Source: Phycisphaerales bacterium UBA1910
GTDB taxonomy: Bacteria > Planctomycetota > Phycisphaerae > Phycisphaerales > UBA1924
Length of the DNA: 21,941 bases
Assembly: GCA_002337545.1 (NCBI GenBank)
Contig: DDGE01000053.1
Span: forward strand, 1 to 21,941
Reading direction: 5' to 3'
Below are positions 14,129 to 21,941 of the stretch, in pieces. The notes under the pieces were generated by a model that was given only the letters and a program-made list of their open reading frames with translations, searched no databases and was not told the DNA's origin. A program made the translations under genes and the position numbers. Position 1 is the stretch's first letter, and each line of letters starts with the position of its first letter.

Positions 14129-17100
14129 CTACTCGGTCTCTGCACCCAGCTCACGCCAGCGAACGACGCGGACGCCCTGCGACTGTGGCGTGAACGCGCT
14201 GGCGGGGATGACCTCTTCGAACTGATCGCTGGGGCCTTCCCAGGTGAGGAACAGACCCGCGTCTGAGTAGCCCTCCATGAACTCGAGCACGAGCTCATGC
14301 TCACCCGCTTCGAGCGCGATTTCACCGCCCTTCCAGCGGAATGAGTGGCCGCTTGAGTCATCTACGACGGTGGAGCCGTTGATCATCAGACGGGCGTACT
14401 GATCTGAGCCGACACGGAAGATCCATGTGCCGGTTTCGGGCACATTGAGGGTCGCGGTGATCCTCAAGGCGAAGTAGTCTGCGGGGACGCCCGATGTGAA
14501 GGCCGAGCGGGTTTTGTTCCAGCTGACGCGTGCTTCGGTGGTGGTTTTGGCCGGCGATTCCCATGGGAACGAGTCCATGCCGTACCCACGCGTATCGCTG
14601 AACCATTCCGTGGCCAGCGCCGCTTCGCCGTCGTCGAAGACCGGGTCGGTCTCGTAGGCATCGAAGGCGCTGGCGGGGATGATCTCCTCGTAGGTGTCAT
14701 TCGGGCCCTGCCATGTGACATGCAGCCCCGCGTCCGAGTAGCCCTCCCAGTAGCGGACCTCGAACTTGTGCTCGCCGGGCGAGAGATTGATGGTTCCTGA
14801 TTTCCAGCGGTAGGAATGCCCGCTGGCATCAACAACCACGGGTTCATCGTCGATCAGCAGGATCGCGCTCTGGTCGCTCCCGAGGCGGAAGGTCCACTGC
14901 CCGCCCTCGTCTTCCGGGATGGTGAGGCGCGAGATCAGTCGCAGCCCGAAGTAATCTGTGGGGCCGTCGGTGAAGAACGCCCCTTTGGTTTTCTGCCATG
15001 ACACATTGTCGACGATGGTGGTGCTGGAATGCTCTGCGTAGTCGATCTGACCCGCGTTGCCGGCGTGGCGTGCGTTGCTCGTCCAGTACGCGCGCAGGCC
15101 CCCGCCGGTTGCCGTGGGTGTTTCTGTCTCTCGGAGAAACAGCGATGTGCGGGGGACGATGATCTCTGCGGGAACGGTGGGTCCGGACCAGCTCAGGTGC
15201 AGCCCCGCGTCGGAGTAGCCCTCCCAGAAGCGGACCTCGATGTCGTGCTTGCCGGCGCCCAGTTGCACACTGCCGTGCTTCCAGCGGTACGAGTGCCCGC
15301 TGGTATCGACCACGACGGGCTCGCCGTCGATCAGGAGCATCGCGGACTGATCGCTGCCGAGCCCGAATGTCCATGATCCGCTCGCGGGGATATCGATCTG
15401 CCCGAGGACGCGCAGGCCGAAGTAGTCGCTGGGTGTCTGGTCGTCGAACGCGTCCCGTGTCTTCCGGTACGCGATGTTCTGGATAGTCGTGGCGTGATCG
15501 TGGCGATCCCAATCGATCTGACCCGCGTTGCTCGCGTGGCGTGCGTTCGTAGTCCAGTATGCGCGGACGCCCCCCCCGCCCGCGTCGTAGGGTGTCTCGA
15601 TCTCGCTGTGTGAGAAGGCGCTGGGAGGGATGACCTCTTCCACGCCGCCGGGCGGGGTCCAGCTCACCAGCAGCCCCGCGTCGGAGTAGCCCTCCCAGTA
15701 TCGCACCTCGAACTCGTGCAGACCCGCTTCAAGTTCGAGCGAGCCGGATCGCCAGCGGAAGGAATGCCCGCTCAGGTCGTTGACGACGAGCTGCCCATCG
15801 ATAAACAGCTGCGCAGACTGATCGCTGCCGAGCCCGAAGGTCCAGACGCCGTCGGAAGGGATCTGGATGAGCCCCTCGGCGCGGAGCCCGAAGTAATCGG
15901 TCTGTGTGCCGCCCTGCGATGTCGAAACGCCCTCGTCGTTTGTGATCGTGGTCCCCTGGAAGGCGCTGCGTGTGAGTTCCCAGGCGATGTTGGATTCGAA
16001 GGTCATGCGGTCGTAGTTCTGCCAGTCGATGTGTCCGGCGTGCTGCGCATGACGCGCGTTATCCACCCAATACACGCGGAGCCCCTCACCGCCGACATTG
16101 ATGAGGGGATCGGTCTCGTTCTGCGAGAGTGCGCTGGAGGGGATGACTTCCTGGAAGTCGTCGCCCGGGCCCTGCCATGTCACGGCGAGGCCCGCGTCGG
16201 AGTAGCCCTCCCAGTACTGGACTTCGATATCGTGCAAGCCGGCCGCCAGGGATTTGCTCCCGTACTTCCAGCGGTATGAGTGCCCGCTGGCGTCGTTGAT
16301 GACCGAGACGCCGTCGATGTACAGGCGTGCGGACTGGTCGCTGCCGAGCCCGAATGTCCATGATCCGGATGCTGGGATGTTGACCTTACCGACATAGCGT
16401 TTGGCGAAGTAATCGCTGGGGCCGCCGGTCTCGAAGCTGCCTCTTGTCTTTGGGTAGTAGATGTTCTGGACGGTGTCGACCGAGTCGTAATCGCCCCAGT
16501 CGACCTGGCCGACATTGCTGGCGTGGCGGGCGTTGTCATGGTTGTAGACCCGCAGCCCGCCCGCGGAGCTTGGGTTAGTTGCCCCGACGCCGGGCCGGAA
16601 CGCGCTGGGCGGGATGAGCGTTGCGTATGTTTCGCTGGGCGCTTTCCATGCCACCCCGAGCCCCGCGTCGGAATAGCCCTCCCAGTATCGCACCTCGATT
16701 GTGTGCTCGCCGATTCCGAGTGTCTTGGTGCCTGACCGCCAGCGGTAGGAGTGACCATCGTCATCGACCACGACCGGGTCGCCGTCGATGAAGAGGATCG
16801 CGGATTGGTCGCTGCCGAGCTCGAATCGCCATTCGCCCTCTTCTTCGATCTCGATCACGCCCATGAAGCGGGCGGCGAAGTAGTCTGTGGGGCCGCCCAC
16901 GCGGAATGCGCCGCGCGTCTTGGGATAGCTGATTTTCTGGACCGTTTCGACCAGTTCTGCCTGGGTCCAATCGATGTGGCCGACATTGCTCGCGTGTCTG
17001 GCGTTGTCGAACCAGTATGCCCAGAGCCCGTCGCCCGGGCTCTCGAAGCTTGGCTCCTCGGCGGGTGAGGAGAAGGCGCTGGCAGGGACCACCTCGCGCC

Positions 17101-17623
17101 CATCGCTGCCCGGACCGTCCCATTCCAGCACGAGCCCGTTGCTTGAGTAGCCCTGGAAGTAGCGGACTTCGATGTCATGCTCGCCGGCGTCGAGGGTCAT
17201 GAAGTTTGTGCGGGTGCGGAAGGACTGCTGGTAGGGCTGCTCGATGAGCACCTCGCCGTCGATGATCAGGACGCTGCCGTCGTCGCTGCCGAGGTAGAAA
17301 CTCCAAACGCCCGATGACGGGATGTCGATTTTGCCCACGAAGCGTGCACCGAAGTATGTTGTCGGTCCGTCTTCGTAGAATGCCCTGCCCGACGCCACGG
17401 GCCAGTTGAGCTGTTCGACCTGCACGAGCTGGTCGTACGCTGCCCAATCGACATGGCCGATGTGGCTCACCCCCGAAGTGTTGCTCACGAAGTAAGCGCG
17501 CAGCCCGGGTGTGGAACCGTCATCCACCGGGTCGGAGCTTGCTCTGGACACGGAGTGCGCCATGGTGAGGGCGCAAACAAACGCGAGCGTGAAGAGTGAT
17601 GCGAAGCGTTGTGAGCAGTTCAT
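14129..17623 (-). CDS. Exported protein of seven tandem PA14-like domains
   Basis: 1164 residues from the ATG at 17623, which gives a signal peptide (MNCSQRFASLFTLAFVCALT, cleavage near SRA-SS). After a short linker the whole protein is seven modules of about 146-160 residues, starting near residues 39, 197, 354, 511, 682, 839 and 998. Each has the PA14 plan: GLRAYW, NARHASN-x-G-x-IDW, DYFGLR, a W-x-F-x-LGSDxSAxLxIDG core, GHSYRW, EVRYWEGYSDAGL and a closing EEVIPPSAF. PA14 domains are beta-barrels often used for glycan binding and cell-surface adhesion. No catalytic domain, LPXTG, PEP-CTERM or other anchor is visible at the C-terminus (RVVRWRELGAETE). An ATG at 17671 would add 16 residues before the signal peptide. 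The function as a surface or extracellular glycan binder or adhesin is inference. Confidence 0.9.
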   Translation of the reverse strand: MNCSQRFASLFTLAFVCALTMAHSVSRASSDPVDDGSTPGLRAYFVSNTSGVSHIGHVDWAAYDQLVQVEQLNWPVASGRAFYEDGPTTYFGARFVGKIDIPSSGVWSFYLGSDDGSVLIIDGEVLIEQPYQQSFRTRTNFMTLDAGEHDIEVRYFQGYSSNGLVLEWDGPGSDGREVVPASAFSSPAEEPSFESPGDGLWAYWFDNARHASNVGHIDWTQAELVETVQKISYPKTRGAFRVGGPTDYFAARFMGVIEIEEEGEWRFELGSDQSAILFIDGDPVVVDDDGHSYRWRSGTKTLGIGEHTIEVRYWEGYSDAGLGVAWKAPSETYATLIPPSAFRPGVGATNPSSAGGLRVYNHDNARHASNVGQVDWGDYDSVDTVQNIYYPKTRGSFETGGPSDYFAKRYVGKVNIPASGSWTFGLGSDQSARLYIDGVSVINDASGHSYRWKYGSKSLAAGLHDIEVQYWEGYSDAGLAVTWQGPGDDFQEVIPSSALSQNETDPLINVGGEGLRVYWVDNARHAQHAGHIDWQNYDRMTFESNIAWELTRSAFQGTTITNDEGVSTSQGGTQTDYFGLRAEGLIQIPSDGVWTFGLGSDQSAQLFIDGQLVVNDLSGHSFRWRSGSLELEAGLHEFEVRYWEGYSDAGLLVSWTPPGGVEEVIPPSAFSHSEIETPYDAGGGGVRAYWTTNARHASNAGQIDWDRHDHATTIQNIAYRKTRDAFDDQTPSDYFGLRVLGQIDIPASGSWTFGLGSDQSAMLLIDGEPVVVDTSGHSYRWKHGSVQLGAGKHDIEVRFWEGYSDAGLHLSWSGPTVPAEIIVPRTSLFLRETETPTATGGGLRAYWTSNARHAGNAGQIDYAEHSSTTIVDNVSWQKTKGAFFTDGPTDYFGLRLISRLTIPEDEGGQWTFRLGSDQSAILLIDDEPVVVDASGHSYRWKSGTINLSPGEHKFEVRYWEGYSDAGLHVTWQGPNDTYEEIIPASAFDAYETDPVFDDGEAALATEWFSDTRGYGMDSFPWESPAKTTTEARVSWNKTRSAFTSGVPADYFALRITATLNVPETGTWIFRVGSDQYARLMINGSTVVDDSSGHSFRWKGGEIALEAGEHELVLEFMEGYSDAGLFLTWEGPSDQFEEVIPASAFTPQSQGVRVVRWRELGAETE
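14192..17512 (-). repeat. Seven tandem coding repeats of about 450 bp (PA14 modules)
   Basis: Approximate module limits (minus strand): 17512-17072, 17035-16598, 16564-16127, 16093-15614, 15580-15143, 15109-14663 and 14632-14192. Modules 2-6 are the most alike; modules 1 and 7 are divergent. Short DNA stretches are also conserved: 'GTAGCCCTCCCAGTA' recurs on the plus strand near the EGYSDAG codons. The tract should be prone to recombination and to assembly collapse. Confidence 0.88.
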
Positions 17624-17732
17624 GCATCGGACATCGCCCGATATGACGGCGGGGTTCAGGAGGTGATCCATCCCGGGGCTCTGTGGGGCGCGAGCGTTCC
17701 ATCTGGGCGCGTTGGGGTATACCCAAATGCGA

Positions 17733-19265
17733 TCAGGGTTCCGATAACGCAGTCCCGGTCTCAACAGGTGTGTCCGGCGATGCATCGAGACCGAGCAGCG
17801 GCGTCGCCCCAAGCCAGACGATCAGTGTGATGATCACAATCGCGATCAGGTTGAGCCCGAAGCCGACCTTGGCCATCTGCCTGATCGAGACCTTTCCAGA
17901 CGCGAAGACGATCGCGTTGGGCGGCGTGGCGACGGGCAGCATGAACGCGCACGACGCGCCGAGCGTGGCGACGAGGACGAGCTTCATGGGCGCGACGCCC
18001 AGACCGTCGGCCAGCGCGGTAAAGACGGGGAGCATGGTGCTGGTCGTCGCGGTGTTCGATGTCATCTCTGTCAGGAACACGATGAGGGTGCAAACGCCGC
18101 CGAGCAACGGGAGATCGCCCGGGTTGCCCAGACCCGCGACCTGGTTGCCGATCCAGACATCGAGTTGGGTGTTGGACACGCCCGATGCGAGCGCGAGACC
18201 GCCGCCGAAGAGCAACAGGATCCCCCACGGGATCGTCTGCGCGTGCTCCCACGCGATGATGCGTCGTGGGTTTTGCTTTCCGCTGGGGATGATGAACATC
18301 AATAACGCTCCGAAGATCGCGATCGACGCGTCGTGGACTCTGGGCAACCCCAGCGCGTCCTCGATCCACCCGTGCGTCACCCAGAGCAACGCCGTGAGCG
18401 CGAAGATCAACACCGCGAGCAGTTCGGGTTGCGACATGGGCCCGAGCTCACGAAGCATCCCGCGAATCTGCTGCGGGCCGCCGTGCACCTTGCCCACGCG
18501 AACGGGGAGTGCAACAAACACCATGTAGGCCCAGCACAGCGGGAGGAGGACCAGCGTGATCGGTACCCCGATGCGCAACCAACGCGCATAACTCATCGTG
18601 ATCCCGAGCTCCTGTTCCACGAACCCGGCCATGAACCCGTTGGGAGGCGTCCCCATCAGTGTCGCAACACCACCGATCGAGCAACCGTACGCGAGCGCGA
18701 GCAAGAGACAGGTATGGAAGCGAGCTTTGTGTCCGCCCTCATCCTCCTCGATCGCCCCGGTCGTCAGCGACGCGATCGACGCGACGATGGGGAGCATCAT
18801 CATCGCCGTCGCGGTGTTGCTGACAAAGGCGCTGAGCACTGCGCCGCACAGCAGCACGCTCGCAACGACCCGCTTGGGGCTTGTACCTACGACTCGGATG
18901 ATGATCAGGGCCAGGCGCTTGTGCGCCCCCCACTGCTCCAATCCCTTCCCGAGCATCAACCCGCCCATGAACAGGAAGATCAGCGGGTGCCCGTAGGACT
19001 GCGTCGTCTCACCGACGGGGAGGATCCCCAGGAAAGGGAAGACCACGACGGGCACCAGCGCCGTGGCCGCGAGCGGGACCGCTTCCGTCACCCACCAGCA
19101 GGCCATCAGGATCGCCACCGCGGCGAGCCGGCGTCCGGACTCGGACAAGTCTCCCGCGTTCGCGAGCAGCACATACACCACGATCGCGCCCACGAGTCCG
19201 ATCACCAGACCACCCACCCGGATGTGCTCGTCCCGGCGTGAGATGTGGTGGGTGTCCTCGTTCAT
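17733..19265 (-). CDS. DASS/SLC13-family sodium:anion (dicarboxylate or similar) symporter
   Basis: 510 residues, hydrophobic throughout apart from short loops. The two SNT motifs that bind substrate and sodium in the family lie at 149-151 (FVSNTATAMMMLPI) and 403-405 (EMTSNTATTSTMLPV), almost the spacing of the VcINDY transporter. The related loops MGTPPNGFMAGF (204-215) and PVATPPNAIVFASG are also present, and the early WWVTEAVPLAATALVP matches the family. Members import succinate, malate, citrate, sulfate or similar anions with Na+ across the inner membrane; the substrate is not determined here. The gene begins 3 bp after the hscA-like stop, so it is probably cotranscribed with the chaperone. 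It ends 110 bp before the PA14 gene. Confidence 0.93.
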   Translation of the reverse strand: MNEDTHHISRRDEHIRVGGLVIGLVGAIVVYVLLANAGDLSESGRRLAAVAILMACWWVTEAVPLAATALVPVVVFPFLGILPVGETTQSYGHPLIFLFMGGLMLGKGLEQWGAHKRLALIIIRVVGTSPKRVVASVLLCGAVLSAFVSNTATAMMMLPIVASIASLTTGAIEEDEGGHKARFHTCLLLALAYGCSIGGVATLMGTPPNGFMAGFVEQELGITMSYARWLRIGVPITLVLLPLCWAYMVFVALPVRVGKVHGGPQQIRGMLRELGPMSQPELLAVLIFALTALLWVTHGWIEDALGLPRVHDASIAIFGALLMFIIPSGKQNPRRIIAWEHAQTIPWGILLLFGGGLALASGVSNTQLDVWIGNQVAGLGNPGDLPLLGGVCTLIVFLTEMTSNTATTSTMLPVFTALADGLGVAPMKLVLVATLGASCAFMLPVATPPNAIVFASGKVSIRQMAKVGFGLNLIAIVIITLIVWLGATPLLGLDASPDTPVETGTALSEP

Positions 19266-19268
19266 GCG

Positions 19269-21188
19269 TTATTGCCCCTGCGCTTCGTCCGCCTTGAGCG
19301 ATTGCGCGATGCCGATCTCCTGCAATCGCACGCTCGCGCGATCGAGCGCATCCTTCGCGGCGTAGAACGCGTTGGGATCGACGCTCGTCCAATCGTCCTC
19401 ACCCTTGGTGACGAACGAACGGAGCGTATCGAGCGCTTGTGAAAGGGTGGTGTGCTCTTCGGGTTCGAGGAGATCGCCAAACTTCTCGAAGCGCTCGCTG
19501 ATCCACTTGATATCGAGCTTGGAGTTGGTGATCAGGTCCACAACACGGTGCCGGTTCATGTCTTCCTTGGCGTGCGTGAAGCTTTCCTGCTCGATGCGGT
19601 CCACCTCGTCGCGGGACAAGCCGTGGTTTGGGACGATCTGGATCTGGGCCCGCTTGCCCGAGCGTTCCTCGATCGCCGACACGCTCAAGACCCCGTTCGC
19701 ATCGATCAGGAACTCCACAACCAGCTTGGGCACCCCCGCGGGCATGGGCGGGATCCCGCGCAGATCGAACACGCCGAGCGATCGGCAGTCCTCCACCATT
19801 TCACGCTCGCCCTGCACAACATGGATCTTGACATTGACCTGCCCGTCGACGCTCGTGCTGAATCGCTCGACCGCCCGCGCGGGGACGCTGGAGTTGCGCA
19901 TGATGAGCTTGGCCATGGCGCCGCCGGCGGTCTCGATGCCCAGCGACAACGGGATCACATCGACAAGAAGCGAGGATGAGCCCTCGCCGCGTTTGGCGCC
20001 CGCGATGATCGATGCCTGCATGGCCGCGCCCAGCGCGACAACACGATCGGGGTCGAGGGCGGTGTAGGGCTCGACCTTGAAGAACTCGCCCACACGCTCA
20101 CGCACGAGCGGGATCCGTGTGCTCCCCCCCACCATCACGACGGAGTCGATCTGCACTGGCTCGTTGCCGTTGGCCTTCTTCGCGTCTCGCTTGGCGCGGC
20201 TGCACGCGTCGAGCGATCGCTGGACCCAGTCGGCGATCATGGATTCGAACTCGTCGCGGGTGATCGTGCGTGCGTAGGACTTGCCGTTGCCCAGATCGAT
20301 CGCGATCTGCGCCGAATCATCTTCGCTGAGCTTGTGCTTGATCGCCCGCGCGAATCCGACGAGTGCGCGCCGGGTGGACGCGTCGAAGCTGTCCATCGGC
20401 TGGGCCTCGTCCAGCCCGAGCTGGTCGGCGATCTCGCCTGTGAACAACTTGACGAGCATGTGGTCGACATCGTCGCCGCCGAGATGGGTATCGCCGGCGG
20501 TGGAGAGCACCTGGAAGAAGTCGGTCTCACCCTCTGATTCACCCGGCACGAGACGCAGGATCGAGATATCGAAGGTCCCGCCCCCGAGGTCGTAAACGGC
20601 GATGGTCTGCGATTGCCCCTCGCCGCGGGTGCCGATGCCGTAGGCGAGCGCGGCAGCGGTCGGCTCATTGACGATCCGCACGACCTCCAGCCCCGCGAGG
20701 CGGCCCGCGTCGCGCGTCGCCTGCCGTTGTGCGTCATCGAAATAGGCGGGAACTGTGACGACGGCCTTCTCGACAGACTGCCCCAACGCCGACTCGGCAC
20801 GCTGCTTGAGCTCACGCAGGATTACTGCGCTGATTTCCTGCGGCGAGTACACCTTCTCGCCGGCGTCGGTCTCGATGCGGACCCGGGCGGTGTCGTGCTC
20901 GCCATCGACGACCTGATAGCCGAGGTACGCGGCGTCCGCCTGTGCATCCCGGATCGATCGCCCCATCAGACGCTTCACGGAGTTGATGGTGCGATCGGGC
21001 ATCTCCACGATGCGGTCGGCCGCAGCTTGGCCCACCACGAACGATCCGTCCCGCTCGACCCGCACCACCGAGGGCATGACCTGCTCGCCATCGTCACCCA
21101 GCACGCGCGGCCCGTGCGCATCCACGATCGCAACGAGCGAGTTGGTCGTCCCGAGGTCGATGCCAACGATCGTTGATGTATCACTCAT
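19269..21188 (-). CDS. hscA: Hsp70 chaperone, HscA-like
   Basis: 639 residues. The nucleotide-binding domain shows GIDLGTTNSLVAI (9-21), VPAYFDDAQRQATRDAG, IVNEPTAAALAYG, DLGGGTFDISIL and GGSTRIPLVRE. After the linker, DVIPLSLGIETAGG and especially HVVQGEREMVEDCRSLGVFDLRGIPPMPAG match HscA more than DnaK (Ile instead of Thr in DVIPLSLG, and ERE-x-V-x-DCRSL). The C-terminal lid is present but lacks a DnaK-style acidic EEV tail. HscA helps transfer Fe-S clusters from the IscU scaffold with cochaperone HscB; none of iscS, iscU, hscB or fdx is adjacent. It could therefore be an HscA-type Hsp70 with another client. The ATG at 21188 begins the standard N-terminus. No CIRCE element or heat-shock motif was seen upstream. 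Confidence 0.88.
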   Translation of the reverse strand: MSDTSTIVGIDLGTTNSLVAIVDAHGPRVLGDDGEQVMPSVVRVERDGSFVVGQAAADRIVEMPDRTINSVKRLMGRSIRDAQADAAYLGYQVVDGEHDTARVRIETDAGEKVYSPQEISAVILRELKQRAESALGQSVEKAVVTVPAYFDDAQRQATRDAGRLAGLEVVRIVNEPTAAALAYGIGTRGEGQSQTIAVYDLGGGTFDISILRLVPGESEGETDFFQVLSTAGDTHLGGDDVDHMLVKLFTGEIADQLGLDEAQPMDSFDASTRRALVGFARAIKHKLSEDDSAQIAIDLGNGKSYARTITRDEFESMIADWVQRSLDACSRAKRDAKKANGNEPVQIDSVVMVGGSTRIPLVRERVGEFFKVEPYTALDPDRVVALGAAMQASIIAGAKRGEGSSSLLVDVIPLSLGIETAGGAMAKLIMRNSSVPARAVERFSTSVDGQVNVKIHVVQGEREMVEDCRSLGVFDLRGIPPMPAGVPKLVVEFLIDANGVLSVSAIEERSGKRAQIQIVPNHGLSRDEVDRIEQESFTHAKEDMNRHRVVDLITNSKLDIKWISERFEKFGDLLEPEEHTTLSQALDTLRSFVTKGEDDWTSVDPNAFYAAKDALDRASVRLQEIGIAQSLKADEAQGQ

Positions 21189-21222
21189 ATCAAAGGAAGC
21201 GTAGACCCACGCCCCACGGATC

Positions 21223-21726
21223 TCAGTCCGTCACCCACGCGAGTGACGCGAGTTCCTGCGTCAGGGTTCGCATCGATTGGGTGTCCATACCTGTGCTCCA
21301 GGCACCGAACGACACATCCGAGCGAACCTCCAGCAGATACCCACGATTCGATCCCATCTCCGCGTGGAACTGCTCGGGCGCTTGGACGAATCGCCAATCA
21401 CCGCCCTCTACATCCATCGATCGCACCCGATCCCAGATCGCGTCGAGGGTCGATCCGTCGACCCTTCGCGTGATCGGCGGATAGGTCAATCCGTCCGAAC
21501 CCTCCCCGAACGACGCACGCAGGGTCCCGTCGGGCTCGATGATGTACCTCGCAGATCGCGTCTCGATCGTTTCGGCGTCCGGATCGCCGAAGACAACGAT
21601 CCCGAGTGTGAAATCGCTCGGTCGTTGCTCGGGCAGTTCGATTGGATCGCGCTCGCTGCTCGTCGAGCACGACGCGAGAAGGACGCCCAGCAGCATCAAC
21701 ACGCAGGTTCGGATCGTGTGCATCAT
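21223..21726 (-). CDS. Small lipoprotein of unknown function
   Basis: 167 residues. The signal peptide ends in a lipobox, LASC, with the lipidated Cys at residue 20 (TCVLMLLGVLLASC), so it should be anchored to a membrane. The mature part starts with a Ser/Asp-rich linker (STSSERDPIELPEQRP). It then has strand-like segments (FTLGIVVFGDP, SARYIIEPDGTLRASFG, GYLLEVRSDVSFGAWS) with a helix (DGSTLDAIWDRVRSM), suggesting one small alpha/beta domain. I recognise no family. The ATG at 21726 and the adjacent one at 21723 are equivalent; no Shine-Dalgarno sequence is seen, and TATAGATG at the start could allow a very short leader. It lies 34 bp upstream of the hscA-like gene in the same direction in which that gene is read (its stop is beyond the hscA start), and is divergent from pheT. 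Confidence 0.7.
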   Translation of the reverse strand: MMHTIRTCVLMLLGVLLASCSTSSERDPIELPEQRPSDFTLGIVVFGDPDAETIETRSARYIIEPDGTLRASFGEGSDGLTYPPITRRVDGSTLDAIWDRVRSMDVEGGDWRFVQAPEQFHAEMGSNRGYLLEVRSDVSFGAWSTGMDTQSMRTLTQELASLAWVTD

Positions 21727-21783
21727 CTATAGAGTCTATCAGGTGCCGCACTTACGGGCATCACCCGGCTATCCTTTGCTCCC

Positions 21784-21941
21784 ATGGATATTTCACTGCG
21801 TTGGCTCAATCAGTACCTCACCCCCGGCGATGTGACCGCAGATCAGGTCGATCACATCATGACCCAGGCGGGGATGCCCATCGAAGAGCACAAGCCCGGG
21901 CTCGACGGCGACACCATCCTCGATGTCGAAGTCACGAGCAA
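21784..21941 (+). CDS. pheT: Phenylalanyl-tRNA synthetase beta subunit PheT, N-terminal part, cut by the window edge
   Basis: 52 complete codons. The start MDISLRWLNQYL with the following DQVDHIMTQAGMPIEEH is the conserved opening of bacterial PheT (usually M-x-I-S-L-x-W-L, then L-T-x-x-G-x-x-V-E). PheT pairs with PheS to charge tRNA-Phe and carries the editing site. No pheS lies directly upstream; instead there is a divergent lipoprotein gene, so pheS is elsewhere. No Shine-Dalgarno sequence is obvious before the ATG at 21784. Domains beyond residue 52 are outside the window. Confidence 0.85.
   Translation, partial: MDISLRWLNQYLTPGDVTADQVDHIMTQAGMPIEEHKPGLDGDTILDVEVTS

Noticed and set aside
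17715-17724. GGGTATACCC palindrome just upstream of the PA14 gene on the minus strand
   Set aside because: A perfect 10-bp palindrome, but single, without a known operator match; too little to call a site.
17683-18528. Plus-strand open frame of 281 codons from a GTG, antisense to the symporter
   Set aside because: The opposite strand encodes a clear SLC13 protein; the antisense translation is low-complexity and has no recognisable domain.

Overview
The window is high-GC bacterial chromosome with short intergenic gaps. The gene set is mostly housekeeping (radA, trmB, queC/queE/queD, hscA-like, pheT) mixed with secreted and envelope proteins: an HtrA protease, an RND efflux pair, a protein with seven PA14 modules, a lipoprotein and a peptidase-MA-like secreted protein. 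That mixture, the scattered use of Shine-Dalgarno sites (strong AGGAGG or GGAGG before a few genes, none visible before many) and the interspersed palindromic repeats suggest a planctomycete, perhaps of the Phycisphaerae. This is inference from gene style; no rRNA is present to settle it. No prophage, insertion sequence with a transposase, CRISPR array or tRNA is visible.

Layout. Positions 1-4471: 3' part of radA, converging on an acyl-CoA thioesterase gene; an 84-bp palindromic repeat in the divergent gap before trmB; trmB converging on a secreted protein that looks like an inactivated peptidase with a C-terminal beta-sandwich; then a zinc-ribbon protein with two membrane segments, separated from the secreted-protein gene by a good intrinsic terminator. 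Positions 4472-6702: the preQ0 operon, queC and queE overlapping by 4 bp, then a 257-bp gap full of palindromes, then queD. Positions 6703-8223: htrA.

Positions 8233-12953 (minus strand): an RND efflux permease and its membrane-fusion partner, translationally coupled, the adaptor using a TTG start. Positions 13058-14125: a solitary D12-class adenine-N6 DNA methyltransferase. Positions 14129-17623 (minus): a 1164-residue exported protein made almost wholly of seven tandem PA14-like modules. Positions 17733-21188 (minus): an HscA-like Hsp70 followed 3 bp later by a DASS/SLC13 anion:sodium symporter. Then a small lipoprotein gene (minus) and the 5' end of pheT (plus, cut by the window edge).

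Working together: QueD, QueE and QueC are consecutive steps from dihydroneopterin triphosphate to preQ0. The RND pair is one pump lacking its outer-membrane channel here. The other neighbours do not form an obvious pathway. I found no convincing new multi-gene defence or metabolic system. The points most worth a second look are the two different palindromic repeat families, the seven-module PA14 protein in which only the first module keeps the DD motif, the degenerate metallopeptidase, and the solitary adenine methyltransferase in DNA that is visibly rich in GATC.
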